Positions 1 to 12,266 of a stretch of 64,000 nt of DNA are shown here, one piece after another. The stretch is from Cinnamomum chago (lineage: Eukaryota; Streptophyta; Magnoliopsida; Laurales; Lauraceae): contig CP142452.1 of NCBI GenBank assembly GCA_038049695.1, positions 66,717,501 to 66,781,500 on the forward strand, read 5' to 3'. Position 1 is the stretch's first letter, and every line of letters begins with the position of its first letter. Both the position numbers and the translations under genes were made by a program. Under the pieces are notes generated by a model. It was given only the letters and a program-made list of their open reading frames with translations, made no database searches and was not told the DNA's origin.

Positions 1-1210
1 ATATGTCAATCCTACTTCAAACCAAAAAAAAAAAAAAAGAGAGATTAAATTAAGCTTTCAAGCCATGCATAGAAAATGAAGAACACCCAAAGCATCAAAA
101 GTTCATACGGTGGATCTTCAATCAAGGGAGACATCTACAGAACTTGAGGTCAAATTCTCTCCAAGCTAAGGAGAATGGTGCAAGATGGACATGCAGGCCC
201 ACACATGGGGCCAAGATAGTTTAGGAATTATTTTATTTCCCTAATTATTCGCCACTATTTTCCAATTTTATTTAATGAGTTGTCATTAAGATAGTGTTTG
301 ATTTTATTCGCTTTCCTACCTTGATTAGGTGACTTAGCCCCTAAGTTTTCCTTTCCTTATGCAGATGCATATTGTAGAGATGGATTTCAGAGTTGGAGAT
401 GAATAGAATTGTGGGTTTTATCCCTTGAGGTGCGTCCTCGTGTATGAAAGTCTTTGTAGAGACTATTATCGAGCTTTGGCACATTTCCACGCAAGCCCCA
501 ACCCTAGACCCTACATCAGTATGAAGTAACGGTCACATTTGGTCACCAAATCCCGAGGAAAAGATTTCTACTTTCCATAAAGTCGTGGAAAACCCGTGTT
601 TGACAATTGTAAATCCCTTTGAGGAAAGGATTTGGAAACAGATTTGTGCATTTAAACCAACTTTTCTCAGCAATTTGCATTAATATGCACTAATATCGAT
701 GTAAAATCCTCAGCCATAAAAATCCTTAGCAAGGAATCCCTGTTTCAGAGGTACTGAAGTTACCAAACGTGCTCTAAAGCATAATAGAACAACTTAACAG
801 GCTTTACTATAAGTAAGTAGCCCAGTATAGTAATAGAGACCTAGTTCTGACTTCTACTGGCATCTCTACTGGCATGGTGAGGATAACACCTCTTCTGAAT
901 TGCCAGCCCTTTTACAAATAACTGATTGAGTGTAAAAAAGAAAATGTTCAAACCCCAACAAAATACATATCAGCTATTTATGAACAATGACAACTACAAT
1001 TAATACTATTCTGAAAGCAATGGTCACAAATGAAGCGCCAACTACGAACCAAGAGATCCAAACCCTACTGTTGTGGAGTTAAATTGTAGGTTATGGAGTA
1101 AGTCAGGGTATCAACTGGAATCCAACAACCTTAATTATATGAATAGATGTCAAGGAATGAAAAGGCAATCGAATGTTCCTGACAATTCAGTCAATGAAGG
1201 GGCAGGGGCA

Positions 1211-1211
<1 letters not shown>
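1..1211. other. No gene recognised; possible retrotransposon remnant
   Basis: No open frame here resembles a protein I know. The first 500 bases read like non-coding 3' sequence of a large LTR retrotransposon (T-rich, with a stretch resembling a decayed LTR), but I can place neither LTR ends nor a primer site, so this is only a suspicion. The rest shows nothing I can name. Confidence 0.3.

Positions 1212-1296
<85 letters not shown>
1212..1296. repeat. (GT)n(GA)n compound microsatellite
   Basis: About 11 GT units run directly into about 31 GA units without interruption. The cysteine/valine-rich and Arg-Glu-rich open frames across it are translations of the repeat, not genes. Confidence 0.97.
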
Positions 1297-1298
<2 letters not shown>

Positions 1299-2640
1299 CA
1301 TGACGATGCAAGGAAAATACTAGGTCTAACTACAACAAAAATACTAGGTCCAACTACCCAGTGCATGGAAGGACTTTACTGCCACACCAAAGCAGATAGA
1401 CAACAGAGGTGAGGTTGATTGAGCAGTTCTCTTTAACAAAGTGTAATTCAGGATGGAAACTGCACAAACATCATTTACAGTTACTCGACTGTGAATTGTG
1501 AAATTATTTCAAAAGTTACAGTAGACAAGTTGAATCAATAGGAAGAGAAGCATTCACAGCCACACAGGGTAGAGCGGTTCAATAAGATGAGGTTTCTAAA
1601 GCTACTCATAGTTAGACTATGTTTTTTTGATCGGTTATGGTAAATTATATTAAAAAGAAGAGGGGTTACAAAGAAACAACATTGGAGATAGATATAATGC
1701 AACATCTCTCAAAGTGTTATTCTGAGATTTCCTTTCCGGTCTATTTGCATCGTAATATAACTAAAGCCAAAAGTAAGATTGTTGGAAGAAGAAAGAAAAT
1801 TACTTGTTTGACATGGTTGACAGTAGCAGCCTGGCAAGTCCTTGGATAAAGATACTCAATCTCATCAATTTCCCCAAATGTCGTAATGAGCACCTGAAAA
1901 CACATGGTATAATAAATGTAAGTGATGCATGTGCACAGAGACAATCTAGGTCCCATGAGGAACAAGATATCACCTGAAAAGTTATGCCAAAACAAACTGA
2001 TCCACAAAAAAATTTAGGAGCATACAAGTGCTATTTATCCAACATTGACCACACATTAAGAGAACAGAAAAATCTGGGGCATCCTAGATACTACTAGCAA
2101 AGCGTAGTAATACAAAATCATCTGTCAGTTTTAGATTACAACATGTTGAAGGCATAGCTTGGTTTGATTCCACAAGTCAAAATGGCGACTCAGCCACGAT
2201 GGCCAGTCCCACCAAGGTTGGGACGAATTCATTCCCACAACTTGAGTATGTACTTGAAAACTGAGCCCCAGAGACATATCACAACGGAAGCTATTCGATT
2301 CAATTTTGACTCACATGGGACTCCATCTCAACCAACTTTCATTTTGGAATTAACCACTTATATGTTTTTATACCGAGGCCCAAGCTTTAGCACAGGCCTG
2401 CTTTGCTAGTGACCTATTAAACTGTACAGTTAGTACCTACTTTACGGCATTGATTTTCTTGCATTTTATTTTAAGTTATAAAACTTACAAGTTTTCCTTG
2501 GAATGAATTTGAGCAAAACACCCACCCTTCAAACACATGAGAGTCGTGTGTTTATTTCCGTGAGGGTCTATGTATTTAGTCTACTCCATATTCGAGTGGA
2601 AATGCTTACTAAGTAATTGTAAGTTGTTTATGAATGTTTG
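1297..2640. other. No gene recognised
   Basis: Only short open frames without recognisable domains are present on either strand. I see no splice-bounded exon, RNA gene or transposon end that I can support. Confidence 0.4.
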
Positions 2641-4495
2641 CTCATGATATGTTATGAATTTTTAAGAACTTGGTTGTTCTGTGTTGATGGTTTGCAACTT
2701 TGGTTTGTTTGAAAAAAAAAAAGTGGATTTGAGTTTTGCCCGAGGACGAGCAAAAGTTAAGTGTGGGGGAATTTGATGAGAATGAAAAATGTCATATTTT
2801 TCTCCATTAATGTTTAGTCCTCTATACTTATTTGATGCCTAAATGTACTCATTATTCTTATATTTTGATTTAGGATGCAAATGGAGGTGCAAGTGCAAAA
2901 CGAAGCTAATTGAGCGATTCTGGACAATTTTGACATCGTTTCATAATCTGGGCATAACTCTCTCCTCCGAGCTCCAATTGGGATGATTCAAGATGCTATG
3001 GAACACCAAGAAAAATCTCTACAACTTTCATGTTTTGAGTTTTGAGAGATACTGGTTGCATCAAGGTAGAAATCTGGCTTGAAGTTGCTGCACCTGCACT
3101 GTTGACATTCTGGAACTTTCTTTAGCCTACAATTTTAATACGCAGATTTGACGCGGTTTATTGTTAGAATTTTCCAGATATGGAAATTCAAATTCTGGAC
3201 CAGCTGATGGAGGAGAATTGAAGAGAAATAATTTGAAATTCAAATAAAAAATCAAGAAAGGAAAGGAGATCTAGTTACTTGGGGAGCAAGGAAATCATAT
3301 AAGGAAGCAGAAGGGCATTATGGTAATTTTGAAGAGATTAGGAGTTTCTCGGAACATATCCAATATTGGGCTCATATTGTGTTGAACGAAAAATTGTGCA
3401 ACTTTACTTACTGAGCTGAGTCCAACAGAAGCCCGAGTGAGAAGAGATGGTCAAGGAGAAGGTTTTGACTAAGTTAAAATCTAATTGATAATTTTATCAT
3501 TTTCCATCTCCAATCCCACTCCACTTCAAAATCTCTCTCACCCCTCACGTCACTTGCCCCCTAATATCTCTCCAAGGATTCTCTCCCATCTCCCATCTCT
3601 TAATTCTTTATTTTTTTCTTTCCATCTTTCCTCATCTCAACCAACCATCTTTCTTTCCTTATTTCCCTCATATATCCACACCACCTAAATTTTCTCCTCT
3701 CTCTAACCTAACTCTCCACTATAAAGAACCTATCCCATATCCAACGCCAGATGACCTTCTCCACCGCACGTTTTCTCTCTCTTTTTCTCTCTTCTCCATT
3801 TTTTTTCTCTACTTTTCTTTGCAAGTTTCTTTTATGGCCCTGCGTGGCTAAAGCTTTGTAATTGGTCGAAGAAGACAGAAGCCTCGAAATCAATAAACTG
3901 TGAGATCTAATTTAATTTTTATTATTCAATTTATTCTTTGAGTATGGGTTGTTCTTCTATTCTGATTTTCATGATTGTCTCGTTTAATTGCTAGGAGGCC
4001 TACTAGTTTATTATTCGTTGCAACTTACTGCTAAGTTAGATATCAAATCCGTAATTTTTTTATCCCTCTAATTTGTGAAGCAACTAATATTTAATAATTT
4101 GCTGCTTTGAAAATTATTAGATATTAAGAAGAACACTCCACTAAATTAAATGCAACCACTTGTGCTTGTGTTGTTTAGTTTCATCGATCTCTTTAAGTCT
4201 TAATGCTGTTACTAGATTAAATCTTTGGCGCTTGTCTTGGGTTCTTTAGTAATTAGGGTTAATTGGAATGCGTTTTCTACTTAACTGAATAAGGAGATAG
4301 GCAATTAATTCCAACGATGAATATTCAAAGTATAAATTGATATATATATTTGCATCTATGATCAGTTATAAAATTCCGATGGTGGAAGTTGATTTTGACC
4401 AATGCTTGCTTTTTTGATTAATTCCTTTATCTTAATTTGAATTGCTCTTTATTTGTTTTTTTTTTCTCTTGAAATTGCAATCAAAACTTCCAGAA
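2641..4495 (+). mobile_element. 3' end and LTR of a Gypsy-like retrotransposon (remnant)
   Basis: At about 2740-2773 the sequence has the layout typical of the 3' end of plant Gypsy elements: a stretch reading as cgaggacgagcaaaag followed by the polypurine tract GTGTGGGGGAATT. A putative LTR begins with TGATGAG at 2774. Inside it is a TATAAAG box at 3720-3726, followed by leader-like sequence. The LTR end is uncertain: I place it near 4492, where a CA follows a T-rich stretch. No gag, protease, reverse transcriptase or integrase is present, so this is a remnant. The family assignment rests only on the polypurine-tract context. Confidence 0.5.
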
Positions 4496-5460
4496 ATCTC
4501 CCCTCTCAGCACAACTCCAAGCTACAAAAACCAATGGAAAAACCATCTCAAAAGAAATCCAGATTTTTGAAATAAAAGGGATTTTTCAAGAACCACTTTG
4601 CATGAATGTTAAAAAGCTTCTCTAGGGTCTAGAGAACCCATTGCTAGAAGGAAAAGATCAGGTCTTACTTGAAAGTGTAAAAATCCACAAGAAGAGCTTG
4701 GTGAGGAAGAAGAATCCAGCAGAATTCTTTCACAAATGGTATGGTTGGAAAGCTTGATGGGAGAGGAAGAGGAAAATGAGATCAAAAATTCCCTTTTGGG
4801 CTGATTTCTTTTACATGCAAGATGAGAGAGAGTAGCTGGAAGAAGAGAATGAGACTCTCTTGACACAACAGAAATTTGAAATGAAAGAGTGGGGAAGGAG
4901 AACCAATGTGGGTTCTTAGCTTAAGTCAAGTGGTTGTGGGCCCCAATGGCCTCAATTCTTCTAGTGGCTGGAACTACCATCTATGGGTCCTCGATGAGAT
5001 CGACGAAAGAGGCAAAATTGATCGTAAAAAAATCTAATTTCCCAAAAGTATATTTTCCTCATGATTTGCAAATTTCGAAATTCATGCACAGATTTGGTGT
5101 GAAAAGTCATCTTTTGCCTTTTTTTCTCAAAAAATGTGATTTCTGAATTTCAAATTTGGACGGATGTAACACAAAGTTTGTTGAGGTAAACGAAACAAAT
5201 CGAAAAGTGTATAAATCGGGATTTTTTGAAATGAAACACAAATTCCCACACGAACATAAATCACACGGGCCACCCCGGACCGGGTCAAACCAAACTCAAC
5301 GACTCTCAAAATTCTCCAAAGCTATGGAAAATCTAACCAAACTAAAATCTAAGCTAAACATCAAGCTAATCTTCCCCTAATCCCACTTAGAGTCTAATCA
5401 CAGTTAAAACAATAATTAAACATACAAAACCTAGGTCGGGGTCTGACAATGAGTCTATCC
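4496..5460 (-). other. Possible LTR fragment on the minus strand
   Basis: Read on the minus strand, the segment starts near 5450 with TGTCAGACCCCGACC, which resembles the start of some plant Gypsy LTRs, and runs into CT-rich sequence. I could not find a partner LTR, primer site or target duplication. No host gene is visible. Confidence 0.25.
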
Positions 5461-6623
5461 AAAAAATAGTAGAGATACCAAATAAGGCCACACCTACTAC
5501 TCAATATGGTAGTTGTCTTCCTCTCGGAAAAGAATAAAAGAAAAAAGAAAATAAGATGAATAAATAGAAAGTAAAATAGAGAGAATTGAGGGCTTGGACC
5601 ACAAAGGAGATATGAACGAAACAAGTGGAAAGGATAAGGTAGAAGTGGTTCATTTGTTAGAGTTTTATGCTAGACATCTGGTGATATCGCCGGATAAGGC
5701 GAACATCCGATGAAATCAAAGGATAAATGCAAAATGTCAAGAAAAAAAAAATAGAAGGAAAAGACCAAAGATAGACCCTCACATGTTAATATTAATTTTT
5801 TTTTGTCCTCCCGCTGTTGCATGCAAGTGTAAGGGATTTTTTTCCTGTAAAAATCCACTAGAAAAATCTAAGATTGGAATGCTAATTGGCTGATCCTGTT
5901 GCACAGGGGATGTTGCTTTGCTTCTCCTTCTACTTTATTATGCATTGGATTGGATGCATAGTATTTTTGTGGTAGCCAAGCTAAAGGGATTCTATTTTTT
6001 TTACTATGGTCTCCTAATGCCAATTGTATCACAACATTGTAACAACTCATTTGGCTGCATTTTGAATGACCTCAATATTTTTTCCAAACTTAGTTTAGGT
6101 ATGAGAGTTAAACCCATATTAGAAGTGATCTATGCTGTGATGTCAATATTTCTATCATTCATGTCAATGAGTAGATAAGTTATATAAATTGAAGCGACAT
6201 TAATTTAATGTTGTCAATTTTGTTCTTACCAACTTTATTACAGGAGATGAATTGCGACAGCCATGACTCGGTATAGAATGCGAGATAAGGCTAGATGACT
6301 GAAGTCATTAATGATGTGGATAGAGACAATGATGTCTTGATTAGTGTGTTCTCAATGATGTTGAGTGTACCAATGAGATGGTTCTACCAAAAAGAAAAGA
6401 AAAAAGGCTGAGTGTATATTTGCATTCTACCTTACTATTTTATTAATAATCTACGTAGACATCAAATGGATGCAAGCATTATGGGAGTGAGGAGTAATTA
6501 TGGATGTTCGTCAGATTCAGCAACATTTATGAAAATTTTCTCATTTCTCGCTCTCATATGCCAAACAAATTCAATTTCAAAGGAAGTGAAAGATGCTTAT
6601 GTTACCTACAGTGCTACGTTGGC

Positions 6624-6628
<5 letters not shown>
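5461..6628. other. No gene recognised
   Basis: AT-rich sequence with only short open frames that lack recognisable domains. Nothing else could be supported. Confidence 0.4.

Positions 6629-6657
<29 letters not shown>
6629..6657. repeat. (TA)n microsatellite at a transposon edge
   Basis: A run of TA units directly abuts the left terminus of the MULE-like element. A matching short TA run abuts the right terminus at 11685-11694, so target duplication and pre-existing repeat cannot be told apart. Confidence 0.9.
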
Positions 6658-6659
<2 letters not shown>

Positions 6660-6790
6660 GAGGGGCTCACCCGAGCTGCAGTGGAGAGTATTATCAGCTG
6701 GAGAGTGTGAACCGCTCGTGTCTTTCGAAATGGAAAGGCAAACGAAAAGAAGGATGAGCCCGCGCTAACTCATTTTCCCTCTTCATTTCC
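6658..6790 (+). repeat. Left terminal inverted repeat of the MULE-like element
   Basis: This matches, in reverse complement, the segment ending at 11684. Shared blocks include CCCGAGCTGCAGT, TCAGCTGGAG, AAGGCAAACGAAA and CATTTTCCCTCTT, in the same order and similar spacing. Similarity fades gradually inward, so the inner limit is approximate. Confidence 0.75.
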
Positions 6791-8114
6791 CCCAAACCTA
6801 ATCCAAATGGCTATCTCATTTTCATCGTCTCTGCGAAGACCCTCTCTCGGCGATCTCTTTATCTCTCCCTCTCTTCTTGATCTCTCTCTCTCTCGCTGAG
6901 GCAGACGGCAGACCCTCTCTCGGCAATCTCTCTCTCGACTGCTCTCCCTCTCTCGTCTCTACGCAGAGCCCTAATCGAAGGCGCCCCTCATCTCTCCCTC
7001 TCTCGTCGATCTCTCTCTCTCTCTCTCTAATGTTCTCCCTCTCTCAATCAGCTCTCCCTCTCACGTCGTCTCTCCGCAGCAGTGCTGCATCGCTGTGTGT
7101 CTGCGCTACAGTCTCGCTCTGAGCTGCTGCTCTCCCTCTCTCGTCTCTGCGCTGCAATCTCTGCCCTGAGATGCTGCTCTCCCTCTCTCGTCGCTGCACT
7201 ACAATCTTTGCCCTGAGCTGCTGCAATCTCCCTCTCTTGTCTCTGCGCTGTAATCTCCCTCCAGCGCTCTGTTCTCACATCTTGCAGCGTAGTTTGAAGC
7301 CGTCTGTTGCGCAATCTACTGTTTTGGTTTCTTGAAAAATCACTTCCTGTGTCAGGTAATCTATGCTTGTTCTTTAATTATTTTGTGATCCTGGCCATTG
7401 ATTTGGTAGGCCATTACGGATAGGGATGCATACAAATTTTTGCTGATTAGAATCAACAATCTTCGGCCTTTCCATGTTGAATTTGCCACTCAATATCAAT
7501 AACTGCACAATGGAAATCTTAGAATGGGATGCTTGCACACTATTACAAATATAGCCACTGATATGAACATACCCTGTTAATATAGATATATTTACTGGCA
7601 GAATTTTCTATACTTCATGGCATACATCTGTAATTTTCTGTTTTTAATAAGAGTATGATGAATTAATGATTTCAGTTCTTCTTTCAAACTACAGTAAGGT
7701 GAATTCCCATATTAATTTATGAATAATGTTCTTTAAAACTTCTATGGGTCTGTTTTTTTAGAGTAGAATACACAGGAATTGCATAGAACTGATTGCATTA
7801 TAGGTGAAATGGCTTACTGCTCTGCTGCATCACTTTGTTTTCATCATGTGCTGGTATTAAACATGTGAATTGCTTTGGTTGTGATGATATTAGACATGTG
7901 AACTGCATTGGCTATGAAGGTATCACCTAATTTTTTATGGAAATTAATGAAATGCTTGTGTCTGTTTTATATCAGTCATACTGCTGCCCAGTAGAAACCT
8001 TGATGAATGAGTTTGAGAAAACTGGGTAGCTTGATGAATAGTTTGATGAAGAAAAAAAAAGCCCGAAATTGAATTCTTTGGGTTCATGACCAATTTTAAT
8101 TATTTCTAATCCAG

Positions 8115-8190
8115 ATTGCATATGGATATGACTTCCTCATCATCATCAGTTGTCCACTATCCGGCCGTAGATGAAAACATGACACCAAAG
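8115..8190 (+). CDS. Possible first coding exon of a FAR1/mudrA-like transposase
   Basis: A CAG acceptor at 8112-8114 precedes the exon. Its ATG at 8122 opens 23 codons that run without a stop into a good donor (AAG followed by GTAATTTC). The peptide is serine-rich and ends DENMTPK. Many plant FAR1-related and Jittery-type MULE proteins have a similar DExxTPKVGM stretch at the start of the FAR1 domain, so the exon fits a transposase start whose downstream exons are deleted. No FAR1 zinc-binding domain or DDE core follows. A second spliced-looking fragment lies at about 9416-9508 (SEAAEALDKRIEKASKR) and could be a late exon, but I do not recognise it. This is a family guess from a short peptide. 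Confidence 0.35.
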
Positions 8191-9716
8191 GTAATTTCTT
8201 ACTTTTAAGAATTAAATTGTTCCTCTATTGCAGCTCAATAGATGATGAAACTTGATGCTTCTGTTTGTTTTATTTTTCCTAAGGAGTTTCTGATGTCTAT
8301 TGCAGCTCAATTACTTCAATGCATAGAAATCCAAGGGTGTTCTTCTGCATGCAGACAAATGCACGCACAGTCACTAATTAGCTCTATGATGTTCTAGTAG
8401 CAGTGTTAATCATTTTGTAAGTTGAAGAAGTGGATATGAGTCTTTAATTGGCTAAGAAAACTTGGATATGAGAATGTTCCCGGACACAATTATTTTGATG
8501 GAACATTTGACAATTATACCAATAAAGAATAATATGTGGTAACGATGAGGTTTTTTGTTTCTGCCATTGGTAACTTTAAAATCAAAAAATAATTTCTGTT
8601 TACAGAAGTATCAAGGAGCCAAATTAGCCTGAAACTTTGCCATGTTCTCTTCCTTTCCCATATTACCTGAACCTGTCATCAATTTAAACTGCCTTCCTGC
8701 TGCCATTGATATGTTAGAATAGTCTATTAATATCCTTGAATGATAAAATGACAAAGAGTTTCTATATCCATGTTTGTGCAGTGATTGTCTTTATTTCTTA
8801 CTCTTCCCTGTTTTGGTGAAACATGAACTTCTTTCTACTTGTTGTTTTATGTTGGGTTGATTAGGGCTTGTTTGGATGAGGAGGAAATGTAGATGGAAGA
8901 AGCTGCCTTTGGACAAGGCATCTTTCTGTTTCTCTCATTGAAACAGGGCCTTATTAGATTTACCATCTGGATACTTTCATGAGGGCATGGTTGTGTTGAG
9001 TAGGGCTTGTTTGGTGGGCAAAAAAACATCATCATCCCATCCACGAGGTCAGATGAGTTTCGTCCATTCAGTAATGATAGTTGATCCTCGTGGATGAAGT
9101 GAGTGTGATAATTGTTGAAATGGACATTAGAGACTGTAATCTTGGTTTTTTTATTCATTTTTTGAAATGGGTCTTCTATCTCTCCAACTCTCTCAAATGG
9201 GTTTCACATTTGAGGCTGCTTCTTTGCCTACTTCTAGCTTTTTCATGAGATGGGTACTATGGGTTTGAACTTATTCTCATTGATTCTGTGATGGGTCCTG
9301 GTGTTTCTTTCGAACTTCATTCTTCTCTTTGTTTCCTCTTCATTTCTGTAATGTTTACATTAGTGCTAATTGAGGTAATGATTTTCAATTGTGTTGGCTA
9401 TTTGCTTTTCTCAGATAGCATCAATGGCATCTCTTCAGAAGCTGCAGAGGCACTAGACAAAAGGATAGAGAAGGCTTCAAAACGGAACATCTCTGATCAA
9501 AGAAATGTAATTTGAATGATGTAATGGATTTCATGGAAATGTAATTCTAGTGATGGAATGAATTCTGGATTTAAATGTGATTGTTTGAGATGTTATAAAT
9601 TTGGGCTCAAAACATTGTCGAATTTTGTAGAATGCATTTTGTTTGTGGTGTTTTTTTTTTTGTAAAATCGTTTTATTTGTGTTGAGATGCCTTACTGTAG
9701 TAACAGGTAATCTGGG

Positions 9717-9790
9717 GAGTTGCAGTCATATTTTGTGAATTCCATGACCCTAGAGTTGCAGTCATATTTTGTGAATTCCATGACCCTGTG
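9717..9790. repeat. Tandem duplication, unit about 36 bp
   Basis: Two nearly identical copies of a unit containing GCAGTCATATTTTGTG and ATTCCATGACCCT lie head to tail inside the MULE-like element. Confidence 0.85.
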
Positions 9791-11564
9791 GAGTTGTAAT
9801 TTTGTGACATGTTATCGGATGAGATGCCTTCTGTTGAGATTTTGTGAATTCCCACTAGGAATATAGATGAGATCTTGGATTTGGTTTATCTACAAAGTAA
9901 TCACTTTTTTCATCATCAAATTGGTTTAATTAAGGTTTGCCCCACTGTTAATGGCTGTTACATGTCATTTATGCCCAACTGTTAAAATTAGGACGTTAAG
10001 TTGGACGTACTTCGTTTGGAGTTGGGTGCTCATTGTTGATATAGGTTGATAGGGTCTGCACTCTTGATACTCATTGAATATGCATGCTAAAGGATTTTTT
10101 TTGTCGTTTTTAGCTTCAATGGTAGAAGGTATTGTGGTTGGGATCAACTGCATCAGCAACACCATGTGTTGTGGCTGGGATGAATGAGTATTTAATGGTG
10201 CCATTTAAGGTTAAAATGAGAGAAAATCACTCCGGCTCTACAGAAAGAGAGTTGTTTCTTGTGCCCATTTAGTGGTAAGATGGTACTAATGAATTAGCTT
10301 GAGCAGGCACTACAGCTGCATCATCCACAGACCGTTGCTCTGGGCCGGAAAGGGAGATGCCCCATCATCATTTTTGCCGAGGGTTCTTGCCCACATCAGA
10401 AGAAAGATTATGCCCACATCAGAAATAACTAAAACTTGACGAGGGTTCTTGGCCACATCAGAAAATTCATGTTTGAAATCCATACAACTGAATTTGCACA
10501 AAACATATCAAACATTCTCATAAAACACATGGACCACTATCAAACAATTGGAAAAAAAAAAAAAAACTCAATCAGTCACTAACCACCTCTGAGTGTAGGC
10601 TTACCACAGACACTAACCGTCTTCCATTAAAAGAAAACACCCCTTTATAAAAGAAGAAAAAAAAAGTAATCACAATACAAAAATAATCAAATATACTTTC
10701 CATTAATCTCCATTCAATACTAAAACAACATTCACATTAAAATCCAATATCCAAAAATAAAATATTCCAAAACCAACATCTGCAACATCCAAATCCAAGA
10801 CTCAAAACTCAACATCAAAATCCACATTCGAATACCAAATTTGTGAACCCTTTAACACTCAGTACATCCCAACATCCACAATAAAATGCAATACTAAAAT
10901 ACTCCAAATACTAGACAGCCAATTCCACAAAGCATCTCCATCCATCCTGTAAAGAGGGTGAGAGCTGCACAAATAGAGAGATAGGAAGAAACAAAACTGC
11001 AAATAGTAGAGAGAGAGAGGAAAGAGGATAGGGCGAGCAAGCAGAAGAGGGCGAGATAAAGAGGGGTTGCAGATGGACCCTGCAAAAAAATGGGCGGGCA
11101 ACAGAAAGGGCAAATCTATGATTGGGCTGGGCGCAGATATCTCTAGGGCGCAGAGCACTCGCGTGTTTCTCGAAGAGCAAATGATCTCCGATCGCCTGAA
11201 GAGTCGCAGATCTTTCTGATGGCCGCAGATGGAGAGAGGACGAGAAGGGCTGCTTCGAGCGATGGAGAGAGGAGACGACGGAAAGGGTGCAGAGAAGAGA
11301 GAATGGGCGACTTTTAGTTGGAGCGATGGAGAGGGGAGGCGATGCGGGAAGGGCTGCTTTGAGTGATGGAGAGATGAGACTCTAGGGGAGTTCCATATCT
11401 GTTTCTATTTTCCTCTTCTAATTTGGGCGACAATGGATAGATGAGACTCTGGAAAGGGGCGCAGTTTTCATTTCCCACTTTCATTCGAGAGAGGGAGAGC
11501 AACAGGGGAGAGATGCGAAAACCTGATGAGGTCTGAAAAATATGAAAGAGGGAAAATGAAAGGG

Positions 11565-11684
11565 GTAAATCAAAAAGCGCGAACCCAAAAAAAATTTCGT
11601 TTGCCTTTCTTGTCCCGCCCACATGAGCAAATCGCACGCTCCAGCTGACATTAATATCAACTGCAGCTCGGGAGAGCCACCCCC
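11565..11684 (-). repeat. Right terminal inverted repeat of the MULE-like element
   Basis: This is the reverse-complement partner of the left end at 6658. The terminal GGGGG is followed by TGGCTCTCCCGAGCTGCAGT on the minus strand. Confidence 0.75.
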
Positions 11685-11697
11685 TATATATATATTT

Positions 11698-11846
11698 GGA
11701 GGTGCTCTTGTGAGAGACTCTCACCTTACTATAAGAGATAAGGTGGGGACCCTCACATCCATATCCAATGTCAACAACTTAAATTTGAGCCCCCCCACCA
11801 TTATCTCTCATAATAAGGTGAAAGTGCCTCTCACAAGAGCACCTCC
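11698..11846. mobile_element. Small hairpin MITE (149 bp)
   Basis: The ends are near-perfect inverted copies: GGAGGTGCTCTTGTGAGAG at the left and its complement at the right. The pairing continues through CTCACCTTA and AGAGATAA into a loop of about 60 bases. I could not fix a target duplication because both flanks are AT- or CA-rich. Non-coding. Confidence 0.8.
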
Positions 11847-12266
11847 CATACACACACGCGCGCGCATAATAACTTTTGCTGAGCATGGATATAGCCAACA
11901 TTACAATTTAAATATTCATGCACTAAAAGAATTTATAGATTTTAGAAAGAAATTTAAAAAAAATAACAAGGGTACGAGAGTACTAGTTTATATAATCCCA
12001 AAGCTAGAGCTAGTGGTGTGGAAAGAGGAGAATTTAAATAGAAAGGGAGTGGTAGAATTTGGATTGAAATGAAGTTTTTGCAGTAAAGGAGAAGTGTGGG
12101 TTGTTATGAATGGTTTTGTAAATGGATAAAGTAGGTAGTTGCATAACTGAGGTGAGAAGATTCAAAAACAGAAGAACTTACTATCAAAATCCCAACCAAC
12201 AGTCAAAATTAAAGTGAAAACCTTCCTCTTTAATATAGTATAATTGAAATAATAACAAGAGGCACT

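Larger units (their letters stand above)
6658..11684 (+). mobile_element. MULE-like DNA transposon, about 5 kb, non-autonomous
   Basis: The two ends are inverted copies of each other over at least 110 bases. Both read GGG, then GGCTC, then CCCGAGCTGCAGT, then TCAGCTGGAG, and further in AAGGCAAACGAAA. Each terminus faces TA-rich flanks that could hold a 9-bp duplication. Long imperfect terminal repeats and a 9-bp duplication are Mutator features. Just inside both ends lies CT-rich, promoter-like sequence reading inward (6780-7300 on plus, about 11160-11560 on minus), as in MuDR-type elements with converging genes. A short exon at 8115-8190 resembles the start of FAR1-type transposases. No full transposase is present. 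hAT membership is less likely because of the repeat length. Confidence 0.65.

Noticed and set aside
1073-1412. Open frames rich in Arg-Glu and Cys-Val
   Set aside because: Translation of the (GT)n(GA)n microsatellite.
6877-7314. Ser/Leu-rich and Arg-rich open frames
   Set aside because: Low-complexity CT-rich leader of the MULE-like element, with no domain or codon pattern.
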